Shown here: positions 51,600 to 60,125 of the stretch, in pieces
Numbering within the stretch: the first letter of the stretch is position 1
Layout: each line of letters opens with the position of its first letter
DNA from: Prado023 sp963774745
GTDB taxonomy: Bacteria; Actinomycetota; Actinomycetes; S36-B12; CAIYMF01
Length of the DNA: 64,000 nucleotides
Assembly: GCA_963774745.1 (NCBI GenBank)
Contig: CAVZGE010000003.1
Coordinates: 124,001 to 188,000, forward strand
Reading direction: 5' to 3'
Notes under the pieces: generated by a model
Databases searched by the model: none
Told to the model about the DNA's origin: nothing
Seen by the model: the letters and a program-made list of their open reading frames with translations, nothing else
Position numbers and translations under genes: made by a program

Positions 51600-52825
51600 G
51601 CCAGACCCGATCCCCCCGGAGCTCCTCCGAGGTGCGCATCGAGCATGAGCGCACCGAGCCCGGGTGGCGTGATCGCCTGAACCAGCACCCGATGGCCCCG
51701 TACTACCTGATCCTGGGTGCGGCCATGCTCCTGCTGGTCCTGGGCCTGGTGATGGTGCTCAGCTCGTCGGGGGTCGAGTCCTACGAGATCTACGACTCGG
51801 CGTTCACGCTGTTCAGCCGCCAGGCGATCTTCGCCGTGATCGGCGTGGTGGCGATGGTGGTGATCTCGCGGCTGCCCATCCCTGTGTTCCGGCGGTTCGC
51901 CCTGGCCTTCCTCGTCGTGAGCATCGGCATGCTGCTGCTCACCTTCGTCCCGGGGATCGGCGCCCCGGTGAACGGCCAGCGCAACTGGATCCGGCTGGTC
52001 GGCCCGTTCCGGCTGCAGCCCTCGGAGTTCGCCAAGCTGGCCCTGATCCTGTGGTCCGCCGACCTCTTCGCCCGCCGCGAGGCCCACCTGCACCACTGGA
52101 AGGCGCTGCTGGTGCCGTTCATGCCGGTGGTCGCGGTGGTCGTCGGGCTCGTCGTGCTGGAGGGCGACCTGGGGACCGCGATCGTGCTGGCGATCATCGT
52201 GGCCGGGCTGCTGTTCGTGGTCGGTGCGCCGATGCGGATCTTCGTCGCGTTCGGCGCGGTCGGCGTGGTCGGGATCGCCGCACTCTCGCTGACCGCGGGC
52301 TATCGGATGCGGCGCTTCACCGCGTGGCTGCATCCGGAGGCCGACCTGGACGGCGCCGGCTGGCAGCTCACGCAGGGCAAGGTGGCGCTGGGCACGGGCG
52401 GCTGGTGGGGGGTCGGACTCGGCGGCAGCCGGGAGAAGTGGGGGGCGCTGCCCGAGGCCCACACGGACTTCATCTTCCCGGTCATCGGCGAGGAGCTCGG
52501 CCTGTTCGGCGCCCTGACCGTGCTGGGGCTGTTCGCGGCCATCACCATCTTCGCCCTGCGGATGGCGATCCGGACCTCCGACTCGTTCGTCCGCATCACC
52601 TGCGTGGGGATCGTCGCGTGGATCGTCGGCCAGGCCCTGATCAACCTCGGAGCCGTCCTGCAGCTGCTGCCGATCACCGGGGTCCCGCTGCCGTTCATCT
52701 CCTACGGCGGGTCCTCGCTGCTGCCCTCGTTGATGGCGATAGGCGTGCTGCTGGCGTTCGCCCGGCAGGAGGCCGTCCGAGCCGGTGCCCGACCCGCTCG
52801 ACGTCGCGCGCCGGTGGAGGTCTGA
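51596..52825 (+). CDS. ftsW: Septal peptidoglycan polymerase FtsW (SEDS family)
   Basis: A SEDS glycosyltransferase that polymerises lipid II at the septum with FtsI. The 409-residue protein has a hydrophilic N-terminal tail of about 35 residues and some ten helices. Conserved elements include NGQRNWI, the FRLQPSEFAKLALILW segment, EGDLGTA, the loop with GLGGSREKWGALPEAHTDFI, VIGEELG, and PLPFISYGGSSLLPSL. GTG 51596 overlaps the murD stop. Confidence 0.96.
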   Translation: MSQTRSPRSSSEVRIEHERTEPGWRDRLNQHPMAPYYLILGAAMLLLVLGLVMVLSSSGVESYEIYDSAFTLFSRQAIFAVIGVVAMVVISRLPIPVFRRFALAFLVVSIGMLLLTFVPGIGAPVNGQRNWIRLVGPFRLQPSEFAKLALILWSADLFARREAHLHHWKALLVPFMPVVAVVVGLVVLEGDLGTAIVLAIIVAGLLFVVGAPMRIFVAFGAVGVVGIAALSLTAGYRMRRFTAWLHPEADLDGAGWQLTQGKVALGTGGWWGVGLGGSREKWGALPEAHTDFIFPVIGEELGLFGALTVLGLFAAITIFALRMAIRTSDSFVRITCVGIVAWIVGQALINLGAVLQLLPITGVPLPFISYGGSSLLPSLMAIGVLLAFARQEAVRAGARPARRRAPVEV

Positions 52826-52828
52826 GGC

Positions 52829-53920
52829 GTGCACGTCGTCCTCGCCGGAGGCGGTACCGCGGGCCACATCGAACCCGCCCTGAACCTGGCCGATGCCCTG
52901 CGGCGTCGCGACCCCGAGGTGGGGATCACCGCCCTGGGCACGGAGAAGGGCCTCGAGGGGCGCCTGGTGCCGGCCCGGGGCTACGAGCTGCGGATGATCC
53001 CCGCGGTGCCGCTCCCGCGCAGGCCGTCGGGCGACCTCGCCACGCTCCCGGGCCGGGTCCGTCAGGCGCTGCGCCAGGCCGAGGCGATCCTGGCCGACGT
53101 CGGGGCCGACGTGGTGGTCGGCTTCGGCGGCTACGTCGCCCTGCCGGCCTACCTGGCGGCCCGCCGCACCGGCACCCCCCTGGTCATCCACGAGGCGAAC
53201 GCCCGCCCGGGGCTGGCCAACCGGGTGGGCGCCCGCTTCACCGCGCACGTGGCCGAGGCGGTGGCCGGCACCCTGCCCGGGGGCCGGCGGATCGGCATCC
53301 CGCTGCGCCGGACGATCTCCACCCTCGATCGGGCCGCCACCCGCCAGGAGGCGCGCGCCGCCCTGGGCCTGGCACCCGATGGGCTGGTCCTGCTGGTGTT
53401 CGGTGGCTCGCAGGGAGCGCAACGGATCAACGCAGCCGTGTCCGCGGCGCTGCCCGGGTTGCTGGACCTCGGCGTCCAGGTGCTGCACTCGGTGGGCCAG
53501 GCCAACATCGGGGGCGTCACCGACTCGGCGCCCGGGTACCACCCGGTCGGCTACCTGGACCGGATGGACCTCGCATACGCGGCGGCCGACCTCGTCGTCA
53601 GCCGGAGCGGTGCGATGACCTGTGCGGAGCTCGCGGCGGTGGGCCTTCCCGCGATCTACGTGCCGTTCCCGATCGGCAACGGCGAGCAGCGGCTCAACGC
53701 CCTGCCGGTGGTCAACGCCGGTGGCGGGCTCCTGGTCGCCGACGAGGACCTCGACGGCGACACGCTGCTGGCCGACGTCCGGGCCCTGGCCGCCGATCCC
53801 GAGCGGATCGAGCGGATGGGGGTCCGCGCCGCCGAGCACGGGATCCGGGATGCCGACGAGAAGCTCGCGGACATGGTGATCGACGCTGCCGGCCGACCCG
53901 CCGGTCGCAGGGCGAGGTGA
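52829..53920 (+). CDS. murG: UDP-GlcNAc:lipid I GlcNAc-transferase MurG
   Basis: Converts lipid I to lipid II at the inner face of the membrane. The 363-residue GT28/GT-B protein has the loop VLAGGGTAGHIEPALNLADAL at the N-terminus, GGYVALPAYLAA, HEANARPGLANRV, LVFGGSQGAQRIN and the donor-site SRSGAMTCAELAAVGLPAIYVPFP. GTG 52829 starts three bases after ftsW. Confidence 0.96.
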   Translation: MHVVLAGGGTAGHIEPALNLADALRRRDPEVGITALGTEKGLEGRLVPARGYELRMIPAVPLPRRPSGDLATLPGRVRQALRQAEAILADVGADVVVGFGGYVALPAYLAARRTGTPLVIHEANARPGLANRVGARFTAHVAEAVAGTLPGGRRIGIPLRRTISTLDRAATRQEARAALGLAPDGLVLLVFGGSQGAQRINAAVSAALPGLLDLGVQVLHSVGQANIGGVTDSAPGYHPVGYLDRMDLAYAAADLVVSRSGAMTCAELAAVGLPAIYVPFPIGNGEQRLNALPVVNAGGGLLVADEDLDGDTLLADVRALAADPERIERMGVRAAEHGIRDADEKLADMVIDAAGRPAGRRAR

Positions 53921-53922
53921 GG

Positions 53923-55326
53923 ATGATGGTTGACCTGACCGGCCACGTGCACATCGTGGGCATCGGCGGCGCCGGGATGTCGGGCATCGCCCGGATCCTG
54001 GTGGCCCGCGGGGCGGTGGTCTCCGGCAGCGATGCGAAGGAGTCCCGGCGGCTCGTGGCCCTGCGCGCGCTGGGCATCGACGCGCGGGTCGGACATGACC
54101 AGGCCAACGTCGAGGGTGCGGACGTGGTGGTGATCTCGACGGCCATCAGGGCGACGAACCCCGAGGTCGTGGGCGCCCAGGCGCGCGGGATCCCCGTGGC
54201 GTCCCGGGCTGATGCCCTGGCCGCGGTGATGACCGGCTCCCGCGGGGTGGCGGTGGCCGGCACGCACGGCAAGACCACCACCACGTCGATGCTGACGATC
54301 GCCGCCCAGCACTGCGGTGCCGACCCGTCGTTCGCGATCGGCAGTGAGCTCAACGATTCCGGGGCGAACGCCCACCAGGGCGCCGGCGACCTGTTCATCG
54401 TGGAGGCCGACGAGTCCGACGGGTCGTTCCTGCGGCTGCCGGCCGTGGCCGGGATCGTCACGAACGTCGAGCCGGACCACCTCGACCACTGGGGCACGTT
54501 CGATGCCATCGAGGCAGGCTTCGTCGAGTTCGCCACCGGGATCTCGGCGGTGGGCGGCTTCGTGGTCGCCTGTGCCGACGACCCCGGTTCGGCGCGGATG
54601 GCCCAGCGGTCCCGGGAGCTCGGCGTCGACGTGCGCACCTACGGCCTCGACCCGGCTGCCGACTACGTCCTGTCCGAGATCGGGACCTCGGCCACGGGCT
54701 CACGGGCGGTGGTGTCGCACGGCGCGGACGTCGTGGGCCGGCTGAGCCTCCAGGTGCCTGGAACGCACAACGTGCTCAACGCCGCTGGCGCCCTGGTCGC
54801 CGGGATCGGCCTGGGGCTGCCCGCTGCGGACCTCCTCGAGGGCCTGTCGCTGTTCAGCGGGACCCGGCGGCGCTTCGACTTCAAGGGCGAGGTCGCCGGG
54901 ATCCGGGTGTTCGACGACTACGCCCACCACCCGACCGAGATCGCTGCCACGCTGCGGGCCGCCCGTGAGGTGGTGGGGGAGGGCAACCTCGTGGTCGCCT
55001 TCCAGGCCCACCACTACTACCGCACGGCCATGTTCGTCGACGAGTTCGGCGCGGCGCTGGGTCTTGCCGACCAGGTGGTGGTGCTCGAGGTGTACGCCCC
55101 GGGCGAGGACCCGATCCCGGGCGCCAGCGGGCAGTCGATGGCCAGCCATGTGCCGCTGCCGGCCGACCAGGTCGTGTTCGAGCCCTCGTGGTCGGCTGTG
55201 GCCGGCCAGCTCGCAGACCGGGCCCGACCCGGGGACATCGTCATGACCCTCGGAGCCGGGGACATCGTCCTGCTCGGCCAGGAGGTCCTCGACCTGCTCG
55301 CCCAACGCCACGGAGCCCAGACATGA
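53923..55326 (+). CDS. murC: UDP-MurNAc--L-alanine ligase MurC
   Basis: Adds the first stem residue, L-Ala, to UDP-MurNAc. The 467-residue ligase opens HIVGIGGAGMSGIARIL, then SGSDAKESRR, the ATP loop VAGTHGKTTTTSML, EADESDGSFL, NVEPDHLDHWG and the C-terminal DDYAHHPTEIAATLRAAR; the HGKTT variant of the P-loop is specific to MurC. GAGGTGAGG precedes two adjacent ATGs (53923 and 53926); either may be used. Its stop overlaps ftsQ. Confidence 0.96.
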   Translation: MMVDLTGHVHIVGIGGAGMSGIARILVARGAVVSGSDAKESRRLVALRALGIDARVGHDQANVEGADVVVISTAIRATNPEVVGAQARGIPVASRADALAAVMTGSRGVAVAGTHGKTTTTSMLTIAAQHCGADPSFAIGSELNDSGANAHQGAGDLFIVEADESDGSFLRLPAVAGIVTNVEPDHLDHWGTFDAIEAGFVEFATGISAVGGFVVACADDPGSARMAQRSRELGVDVRTYGLDPAADYVLSEIGTSATGSRAVVSHGADVVGRLSLQVPGTHNVLNAAGALVAGIGLGLPAADLLEGLSLFSGTRRRFDFKGEVAGIRVFDDYAHHPTEIAATLRAAREVVGEGNLVVAFQAHHYYRTAMFVDEFGAALGLADQVVVLEVYAPGEDPIPGASGQSMASHVPLPADQVVFEPSWSAVAGQLADRARPGDIVMTLGAGDIVLLGQEVLDLLAQRHGAQT

Positions 55327-56090
55327 CCACGAACGAGACCACGCAGATGTTCGCGGCCGAGCGCGTCGAGAGCGCGGCGCAGCCGACCCCGGCGCGCCGA
55401 TCGCACCACCCGCATCGGCGACGGAGGATCCTGCTCGCAGGTGCGGTCGGGCTGGGTCTCGTGTACTGGGTGGGGTGGCAGTCCCCGCTGACCCTCGTCG
55501 AGCACGTGGTCGTCGACGCCCCGCGGGGCATCTCCGCGGAGTCGATCCGGCTCGCCTCGGGGATCTCCGCCGCCGATCGCGTCCCCGCGGTGGACCCCGA
55601 GGCCGTGCGACTGGGGATCATGACCGCGATCCCGGCGGTCGCCGACGTCACGTTCGACCGCTCCCTGCCCGACACCATCCGGGTGACCGTCACGGCACGC
55701 ACGCCCCTGGCCGCCGTGGAGGCGGGCACCGGGTTCTACGTGCTGGACGCCGAGGGCGTGGTCTACGACAAGGTCGGCAGGGCCAAGGGCCTGCCGGTCA
55801 TCAAGGCCCGCACGGACGCCGACCGTGAGGTCGCACGTGGGGTCCTGCTGGCCATTCCCGCGGACCTGCGGGAGAAGGTCACCCGGATCACCGCCAAGAG
55901 CCGCGACAACGTCACCCTCGGGCTGCGCGGAGGGGCGACCGTGCGCTGGGGCGGCGTTGAGGACTCCGACCTCAAGGCGCGGGTGCTGGCCGGCCTGACG
56001 GCGGTCAAGGCCACGCGGTACGACGTCAGCGCACCGCTGCTGCCCACCACCGCAGGCTCCCCGACGGACACCTCGGGCGCCACCGGCTGA
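55323..56090 (+). CDS. ftsQ: Cell division protein FtsQ/DivIB
   Basis: A bitopic divisome protein that joins FtsL and FtsB-like partners and gates septal synthesis. The 255-residue protein has a cytosolic Arg/His-rich tail (HPHRRRRI), one helix (about 36-55) and an external POTRA domain beginning LVEHVVVDAPRGISAESIR, followed by the FtsQ beta domain (GFYVLDAEGVVYDKV). ATG 55323 overlaps the murC stop. It is the last gene of the coupled run; ftsZ begins after a 467-base gap. Confidence 0.93.
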   Translation: MTTNETTQMFAAERVESAAQPTPARRSHHPHRRRRILLAGAVGLGLVYWVGWQSPLTLVEHVVVDAPRGISAESIRLASGISAADRVPAVDPEAVRLGIMTAIPAVADVTFDRSLPDTIRVTVTARTPLAAVEAGTGFYVLDAEGVVYDKVGRAKGLPVIKARTDADREVARGVLLAIPADLREKVTRITAKSRDNVTLGLRGGATVRWGGVEDSDLKARVLAGLTAVKATRYDVSAPLLPTTAGSPTDTSGATG

Positions 56091-56181
56091 CCGCGTGCAC
56101 CGCCAGCCTGTTCGCCCGTAGCGAACATCGCTGGACGCCCTGACCGGTTGTCGCCGGGGTGGGTGATCCGATCGGCGCAGG

Positions 56182-56292
56182 GTGTCCACAGGGGGACCCG
56201 CCGCTGTGGACATCGGCGTCCACAGGGGGATCCCGAGACCCGTCCCCAGTTCCTCCGAACCTTCTCCCCAACCCGTCCCCACGTTGTCCCCA
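56182..56292. promoter_or_regulatory. Cluster of DnaA-box-like nonamers and alternative stem-loops before ftsZ
   Basis: Sites near TTGTCCACA: GTGTCCACA at 56182-56190, TGTGGACAT at 56205-56213 (opposite strand), GCGTCCACA at 56216-56224 and TTGTCCCCA at 56284-56292, with one, one, two and one mismatches. CTGTGGACA at 56204-56212 can pair with TGTCCACAG at 56183-56191, or, as CTGTGGAC, with GTCCACAG at 56218-56225, so two hairpins exclude each other. DnaA control or RNA-level control of ftsZ is possible; neither is shown. Confidence 0.4.
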
Positions 56293-56420
56293 GGGGGGCC
56301 GCCGAGGTGGTCGCGAGCCGGCTGCCCGACCGTCGCGCCGCGGGTCCGGCGATCGACACGCCGACGTTCCCGGGGGTCCTTGTATCCACCGATGCGGGCA
56401 CCTAAGTTCCCTTCCAACCA

Positions 56421-56453
56421 CAGGTTGACATAACTCTAAGCCTCAGGTTGAGG
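56421..56453 (+). promoter_or_regulatory. Candidate ftsZ promoter region
   Basis: TTGACA at 56425-56430 is a perfect -35 hexamer. CAGGTTGA recurs at 56421-56428 and 56444-56451, 23 bases apart. No clear TANNNT lies 17 bases downstream, so the -10 box is uncertain. It lies about 105-135 bases before the ftsZ start. Confidence 0.5.
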
Positions 56454-56557
56454 GTGAGAGTAGCGGAGACCGACGGTGCAGACCCGCGATGGAGCTCACC
56501 CTCCACCGCACAGTCCGACCCCAACCCTTTTGCAGCAACCAAGAAGGAGAGCCTGAC

Positions 56558-57736
56558 GTGGCAGCCCCACAGAACTACCTGGCAGTGATCAAGGTCGTCG
56601 GTATCGGCGGTGGCGGCGTCAACGCCGTGAACCGGATGATCGAGGTCGGCCTCAAGGGCGTGGAGTTCATCGCCATCAACACCGACGCCCAGGCGCTGCT
56701 GATGAGTGATGCCGACGTCAAGCTCGACATCGGTCGCGAGCTCACCCGCGGCCTCGGTGCCGGTGCCGATCCCGAGGTCGGCCGCCGGGCGGCCGAGGAC
56801 CACGCCGAGGAGATCGAGGAGGTCCTCAAGGGCGCCGACATGGTCTTCGTGACCGCCGGTGAGGGTGGCGGCACCGGCACCGGTGGCGCGCCCGTGGTGG
56901 CCAAGATCGCCCGCTCGCTGGGGGCGCTGACCATCGGCGTCGTGACCCGGCCCTTCGGCTTCGAGGGCCGCCGTCGCAGCGGCCAGGCCGACAACGGCAT
57001 CGAGGGCCTGCGCGCCGAGGTCGACACCCTGATCGTGATCCCCAACGACCGGCTGCTCTCGATCGCCGATCGCAGCATCTCGATGATCGACGCGTTCCGC
57101 CAGGCCGACCAGGTGCTGCTGCAGGGCGTCTCGGGCATCACCGACCTGATCACCACCCCCGGCCTGATCAACCTGGACTTCGCCGACGTCAAGTCGGTCA
57201 TGTCCGGGGCCGGCTCGGCCCTCATGGGCATCGGCTCGGCCCGCGGCGACGACCGCGCGGTGGGCGCCGCACAGGCGGCCATCGCCAGCCCGCTGCTCGA
57301 GGCCAGCATCGACGGGGCACACGGCGTGCTGCTGTCGATCGCCGGCGGCTCGGACCTCGGCCTGTTCGAGATCAACGAGTCGGCCCGCCTGGTGGCCGAG
57401 GCCGCCCACCCCGACGCCAACATCATCTTCGGCGCCGTCATCGACGACACCCTGGGTGACGAGGTGCGGGTCACGGTGATCGCGGCCGGGTTCGACGGGG
57501 GCCACCCGCCGACCAAGCGCGAGGCTGCGGCCGGTCGCCGCGTCGTGGACGAGGTCACGGCCGAGCCGACGGCCCGTCCCGACGCACCGGTCTACGCCAC
57601 GGTCGGCGCCTCGGCCGGCGTGGTCCTGCCCCCGGGCCTGGCCAACGCGGAGAAGCCCGGAGTCGACCTGCGCCAGCCGCGGACGATCAGCTTCGACGAG
57701 CCCGACGACCTCGACGTCCCGGACTTCCTGAAGTAG
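56558..57736 (+). CDS. ftsZ: Cell division protein FtsZ
   Basis: The tubulin-like GTPase that forms the division ring. The 392-residue protein has VVGIGGGGVNAVNRMIE, the tubulin signature GEGGGTGTGGAPV, NDRLLSIADRSISMIDAF and the synergy-loop region. A linker of about 60 residues follows. The final DDLDVPDFLK is the conserved actinobacterial tail that binds SepF and other partners. GTG 56558 has AAGGAGAG upstream; the longer frame from 56489 is rejected. Confidence 0.98.
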   Translation: MAAPQNYLAVIKVVGIGGGGVNAVNRMIEVGLKGVEFIAINTDAQALLMSDADVKLDIGRELTRGLGAGADPEVGRRAAEDHAEEIEEVLKGADMVFVTAGEGGGTGTGGAPVVAKIARSLGALTIGVVTRPFGFEGRRRSGQADNGIEGLRAEVDTLIVIPNDRLLSIADRSISMIDAFRQADQVLLQGVSGITDLITTPGLINLDFADVKSVMSGAGSALMGIGSARGDDRAVGAAQAAIASPLLEASIDGAHGVLLSIAGGSDLGLFEINESARLVAEAAHPDANIIFGAVIDDTLGDEVRVTVIAAGFDGGHPPTKREAAAGRRVVDEVTAEPTARPDAPVYATVGASAGVVLPPGLANAEKPGVDLRQPRTISFDEPDDLDVPDFLK

Positions 57737-57748
57737 TCGACGCCCCAG

Positions 57749-58519
57749 ATGATCAGCCACCGCCTCGACCTCGCCCTGTCCGGTGGGGTCGAGGCGCGTG
57801 TCCTGTTCACCAGCCGGGGTGGTGCGGCCAGCGGTGGGTCGAGCCGGTCGCCGTACGCCTGGGCGAACCTTGGATCGCACGTCGGGGACGACCCGGCAGC
57901 GGTCGAGGCCAATCGTCGCGCGCTGGCCGAGGCACTCGGTGTCCCGGCCGGCGCGATGACCTTCATGCATCCCGATCACGGACGAGGGGTTGCCGCAGTG
58001 TCTGAGCCCACCGGGGTCGCGCCGGGCGCCGAGATCATCTCGGTGGACGCGCTCGTGACCGCCACGGCCGGCATCGGCCTGGTGGCGCTGGCGGCCGACT
58101 GCGTCCCGGTGATCCTCGTGGATCCGGGGGCCGGCGTCGTCGCCGCGGTCCACTCCGGGTGGCGGGGACTCGCCAGCGACGTGGTCGGGGCGGCGGTCGA
58201 CGCGATGGTGGCAGTCGGTGCCCGGGCCGGGGACGTCCAGGCGCTGCTGGGTCCCGCGATCTGCGGGTCCTGCTACCCGGTTCCCGCGGACCGGGCCGAC
58301 GAGGTGGCGTGCGTCCGACCGGAGGCGGTCACCACGGCCCCCGATGGGCAGCCCGCCCTCGACCTGCGTGCCGGGCTGGTGGCCAGGCTCGCCGAGCTGG
58401 GGGCGAGCAGCACGCTCGTCGGCGGGTGCACCGCGCAGGACCCTGGCCTCTACTCGCATCGCCGGGACGGCATCACCGGCCGTCAGGGCGGTGCCGTGGC
58501 GATCGTGGCGGCCGCGTGA
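57749..58519 (+). CDS. pgeF: Multicopper polyphenol oxidase/peptidoglycan editing factor PgeF
   Basis: A LACC1/YfiH-family protein. Members hydrolyse or phosphorolyse purine nucleosides and, in E. coli, PgeF edits out wrong peptidoglycan precursors. The 256-residue protein has LAADCVPVILVDP, AAVHSGWRGLASDVV and GPAICGSCYPV, which provide the Cys/His metal site. It follows ftsZ by 12 bases without a strong SD and overlaps yggS. A place beside ftsZ is usual in actinobacteria. Confidence 0.93.
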   Translation: MISHRLDLALSGGVEARVLFTSRGGAASGGSSRSPYAWANLGSHVGDDPAAVEANRRALAEALGVPAGAMTFMHPDHGRGVAAVSEPTGVAPGAEIISVDALVTATAGIGLVALAADCVPVILVDPGAGVVAAVHSGWRGLASDVVGAAVDAMVAVGARAGDVQALLGPAICGSCYPVPADRADEVACVRPEAVTTAPDGQPALDLRAGLVARLAELGASSTLVGGCTAQDPGLYSHRRDGITGRQGGAVAIVAAA

Positions 58520-59244
58520 TGGACACCGGGCGTCGGGCCGAGCTGGCACAGAACCTCGCTGCTGTCACCGAGCGGGTGGGCGCAGCCTGCGTCGCGGCCG
58601 ATCGGGACCCGCAGGGCGTGACGATCGTGGCGATCACCAAGACCCGGCCGGCCAGTGACGTGGAGCTGCTGGCCGACCTGGGGATCCGACACGTGGGGGA
58701 GAACCGTGACCAGGAGGCGCGCGAGAAGGCCGATGCGTGCGCCGGCCTGGGACTGACGTGGCACTTCGTCGGGCAGCTGCAGCGCAACAAGGCTGCCTCG
58801 GTGGCCCGGTACGCCGACATCGTGGAGTCGGTGGACCGGCCGGCCCTGGTCGCCGCCCTGGACCGGGGGGCCGAGCATGCGGGCCGTCGGCTGGGGGTCT
58901 GCATCCAGGTCGACCTCGACGACACGGCCCCCGACAGCCCGGGCGGTGGTCCGGGTGGGCGGGGTGGCGCCCGACCGGCCGAGGTCCTGGGCCTGGTCGA
59001 GCAGGTCGCCGGGTGCGGATCCCTGGACCTCCTGGGGGTCATGGCGGTGGCGCCGCTGGGGGCTGATCCCCGGGGAGCCTTCGACCGGCTGGCCGGGGTC
59101 CACGAGCAGGTGCGCGCCCACCACCCGGCGGCGGCCATGCGATCGGCGGGCATGTCCGACGACTTCGAGCTGGCGATCGCCGCCGGTGCGACACACATCC
59201 GCCTGGGCAGCGCGCTGCTCGGGCACCGCGAACCACTGAAGTAA
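58519..59244 (+). CDS. yggS: YggS-family pyridoxal-phosphate homeostasis protein (PLPBP)
   Basis: A cytosolic PLP-binding protein controlling vitamin B6 balance. The 241-residue TIM-barrel has the PLP lysine in IVAITKTRPASDVELL, HVGENRDQEAREK, WHFVGQLQRNKA, and the phosphate-site MSDDFELAIAAGATHIRLGSALLG. A Gly/Pro-rich insert of about 15 residues follows QVDLDDTAPD, longer than in E. coli YggS. ATG 58519 overlaps the pgeF stop; GTG 58516 is an alternative. Confidence 0.94.
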   Translation: MDTGRRAELAQNLAAVTERVGAACVAADRDPQGVTIVAITKTRPASDVELLADLGIRHVGENRDQEAREKADACAGLGLTWHFVGQLQRNKAASVARYADIVESVDRPALVAALDRGAEHAGRRLGVCIQVDLDDTAPDSPGGGPGGRGGARPAEVLGLVEQVAGCGSLDLLGVMAVAPLGADPRGAFDRLAGVHEQVRAHHPAAAMRSAGMSDDFELAIAAGATHIRLGSALLGHREPLK

Positions 59245-59299
59245 CCTAATCCGATACCGGTTCGCCCGTGGCGGACCGGATGGCACGTAAGGAGCTCAC

Positions 59300-59806
59300 A
59301 TGCCCGGCACGATGCGCAAGATGGCCGTGTACCTCGGCCTCGTCGAGGACGACCTCGTCGACGACGACTACGATCCCGAGCCCCGCCCACGCAGCCAGGT
59401 GGCACCGTCGGTGGCCGATCCGCGTCCGCGCACCGCGCCCGAGGTCGCCGTGCGGCCCGCGGCCACCGCGGTCGCCGAGCGCCCGTCGGCCACGTTCCGC
59501 CCGACCGGATCGACGGCGGGAGCCGACATCTACCGGATCACCACCCTGCACCCGCGGACCTACAACGATGCCCGGCGCATCGGCGAGGAGTACCGCGAGG
59601 GCGTCCCGGTGATCATCAACCTGACGGGCATGGACGACAACGACGCCAAGCGCATCGTGGACTTCGCCGCCGGGCTGGTGTTCGGCCTGCGGGGAAGCAT
59701 CGAGCGGATCACGAACAAGGTGTTCCTGCTGTCCCCGGCCAATGTCGATGTCGGCGCGGAGGCCCGGGCACAGATCGCGCAGGACGGGTTCTTCAACCAG
59801 AGTTGA
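59300..59806 (+). CDS. sepF: Cell division protein SepF
   Basis: Anchors FtsZ to the membrane in bacteria without FtsA. The 168-residue protein begins with an amphipathic helix, TMRKMAVYLGLVEDD, followed by an acidic and Ala/Pro-rich linker. The SepF core (from about residue 76) has TLHPRTYNDARRIGEEYREG, PVIINLTGMDDNDAKRIVDF and GLVFGLRGSIERI. AAGGAG at 59289-59294 precedes ATG 59300; ATG 59312 is possible. No ftsA is present in the cluster, which fits. Confidence 0.96.
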   Translation: MPGTMRKMAVYLGLVEDDLVDDDYDPEPRPRSQVAPSVADPRPRTAPEVAVRPAATAVAERPSATFRPTGSTAGADIYRITTLHPRTYNDARRIGEEYREGVPVIINLTGMDDNDAKRIVDFAAGLVFGLRGSIERITNKVFLLSPANVDVGAEARAQIAQDGFFNQS

Positions 59807-59809
59807 CCC

Positions 59810-60097
59810 ATGGGACTCATCGTCGGCGTGCTCTCGACCCTCATCTGGCTGTTCCTGCTGCTGCTGATCGCCCGGATGATCATCGGGCTGATCATGGTGT
59901 TCGCGCGGGACTTCCAGCCGACGGGTGCGCTGGTGATCATCTTCGAGTTCGTGATGAGCATCACCGACCCTCCCCTGAAGGCGCTGCGGCGGATCATCCC
60001 GCCGCTGCGGATCGGGCAGGTCTCGCTCGACCTGGCGTTCCTCGTGCTGTTCATCGGGCTGCAGCTGCTGCTGCGGGTGCTCGCGGGGCTCGCATGA
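59810..60097 (+). CDS. YggT-family membrane protein
   Basis: A 95-residue membrane protein of the YggT family, which lies next to sepF and divIVA in many Gram-positives. Two hydrophobic stretches, LIWLFLLLLIARMIIGLIMVF split by register near the start and LDLAFLVLFIGLQLLLRVLAG at the end, flank the conserved TDPPLKALRRIIPPLRIG loop. It starts three bases after sepF and ends 28 bases before divIVA. Its molecular role is unknown; osmotic-shock and division links have been proposed for the family. Confidence 0.92.
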   Translation: MGLIVGVLSTLIWLFLLLLIARMIIGLIMVFARDFQPTGALVIIFEFVMSITDPPLKALRRIIPPLRIGQVSLDLAFLVLFIGLQLLLRVLAGLA

Positions 60098-60125
60098 GGT
60101 CCACGCGCCACGGGGGAGGTCGGTC

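Larger units (their letters stand above)
56091..56557 (+). other. 467-base ftsQ-ftsZ intergenic region
   Basis: No gene is supported. It contains repeated GTCCACAG/CTGTGGAC blocks that can form alternative hairpins and resemble DnaA boxes (56182-56292), runs of GTCCCCA, a TTGACA-type promoter with a repeated CAGGTTGA (56421-56451), and the ftsZ SD. An ATG at 56489 is in frame with ftsZ, but the extension is not FtsZ-like. Confidence 0.8.

Noticed and set aside
56489..56557. Upstream ATG as the ftsZ start
   Set aside because: The added 23 residues do not resemble FtsZ, while GTG 56558 has AAGGAGAG upstream and gives the usual N-terminus.
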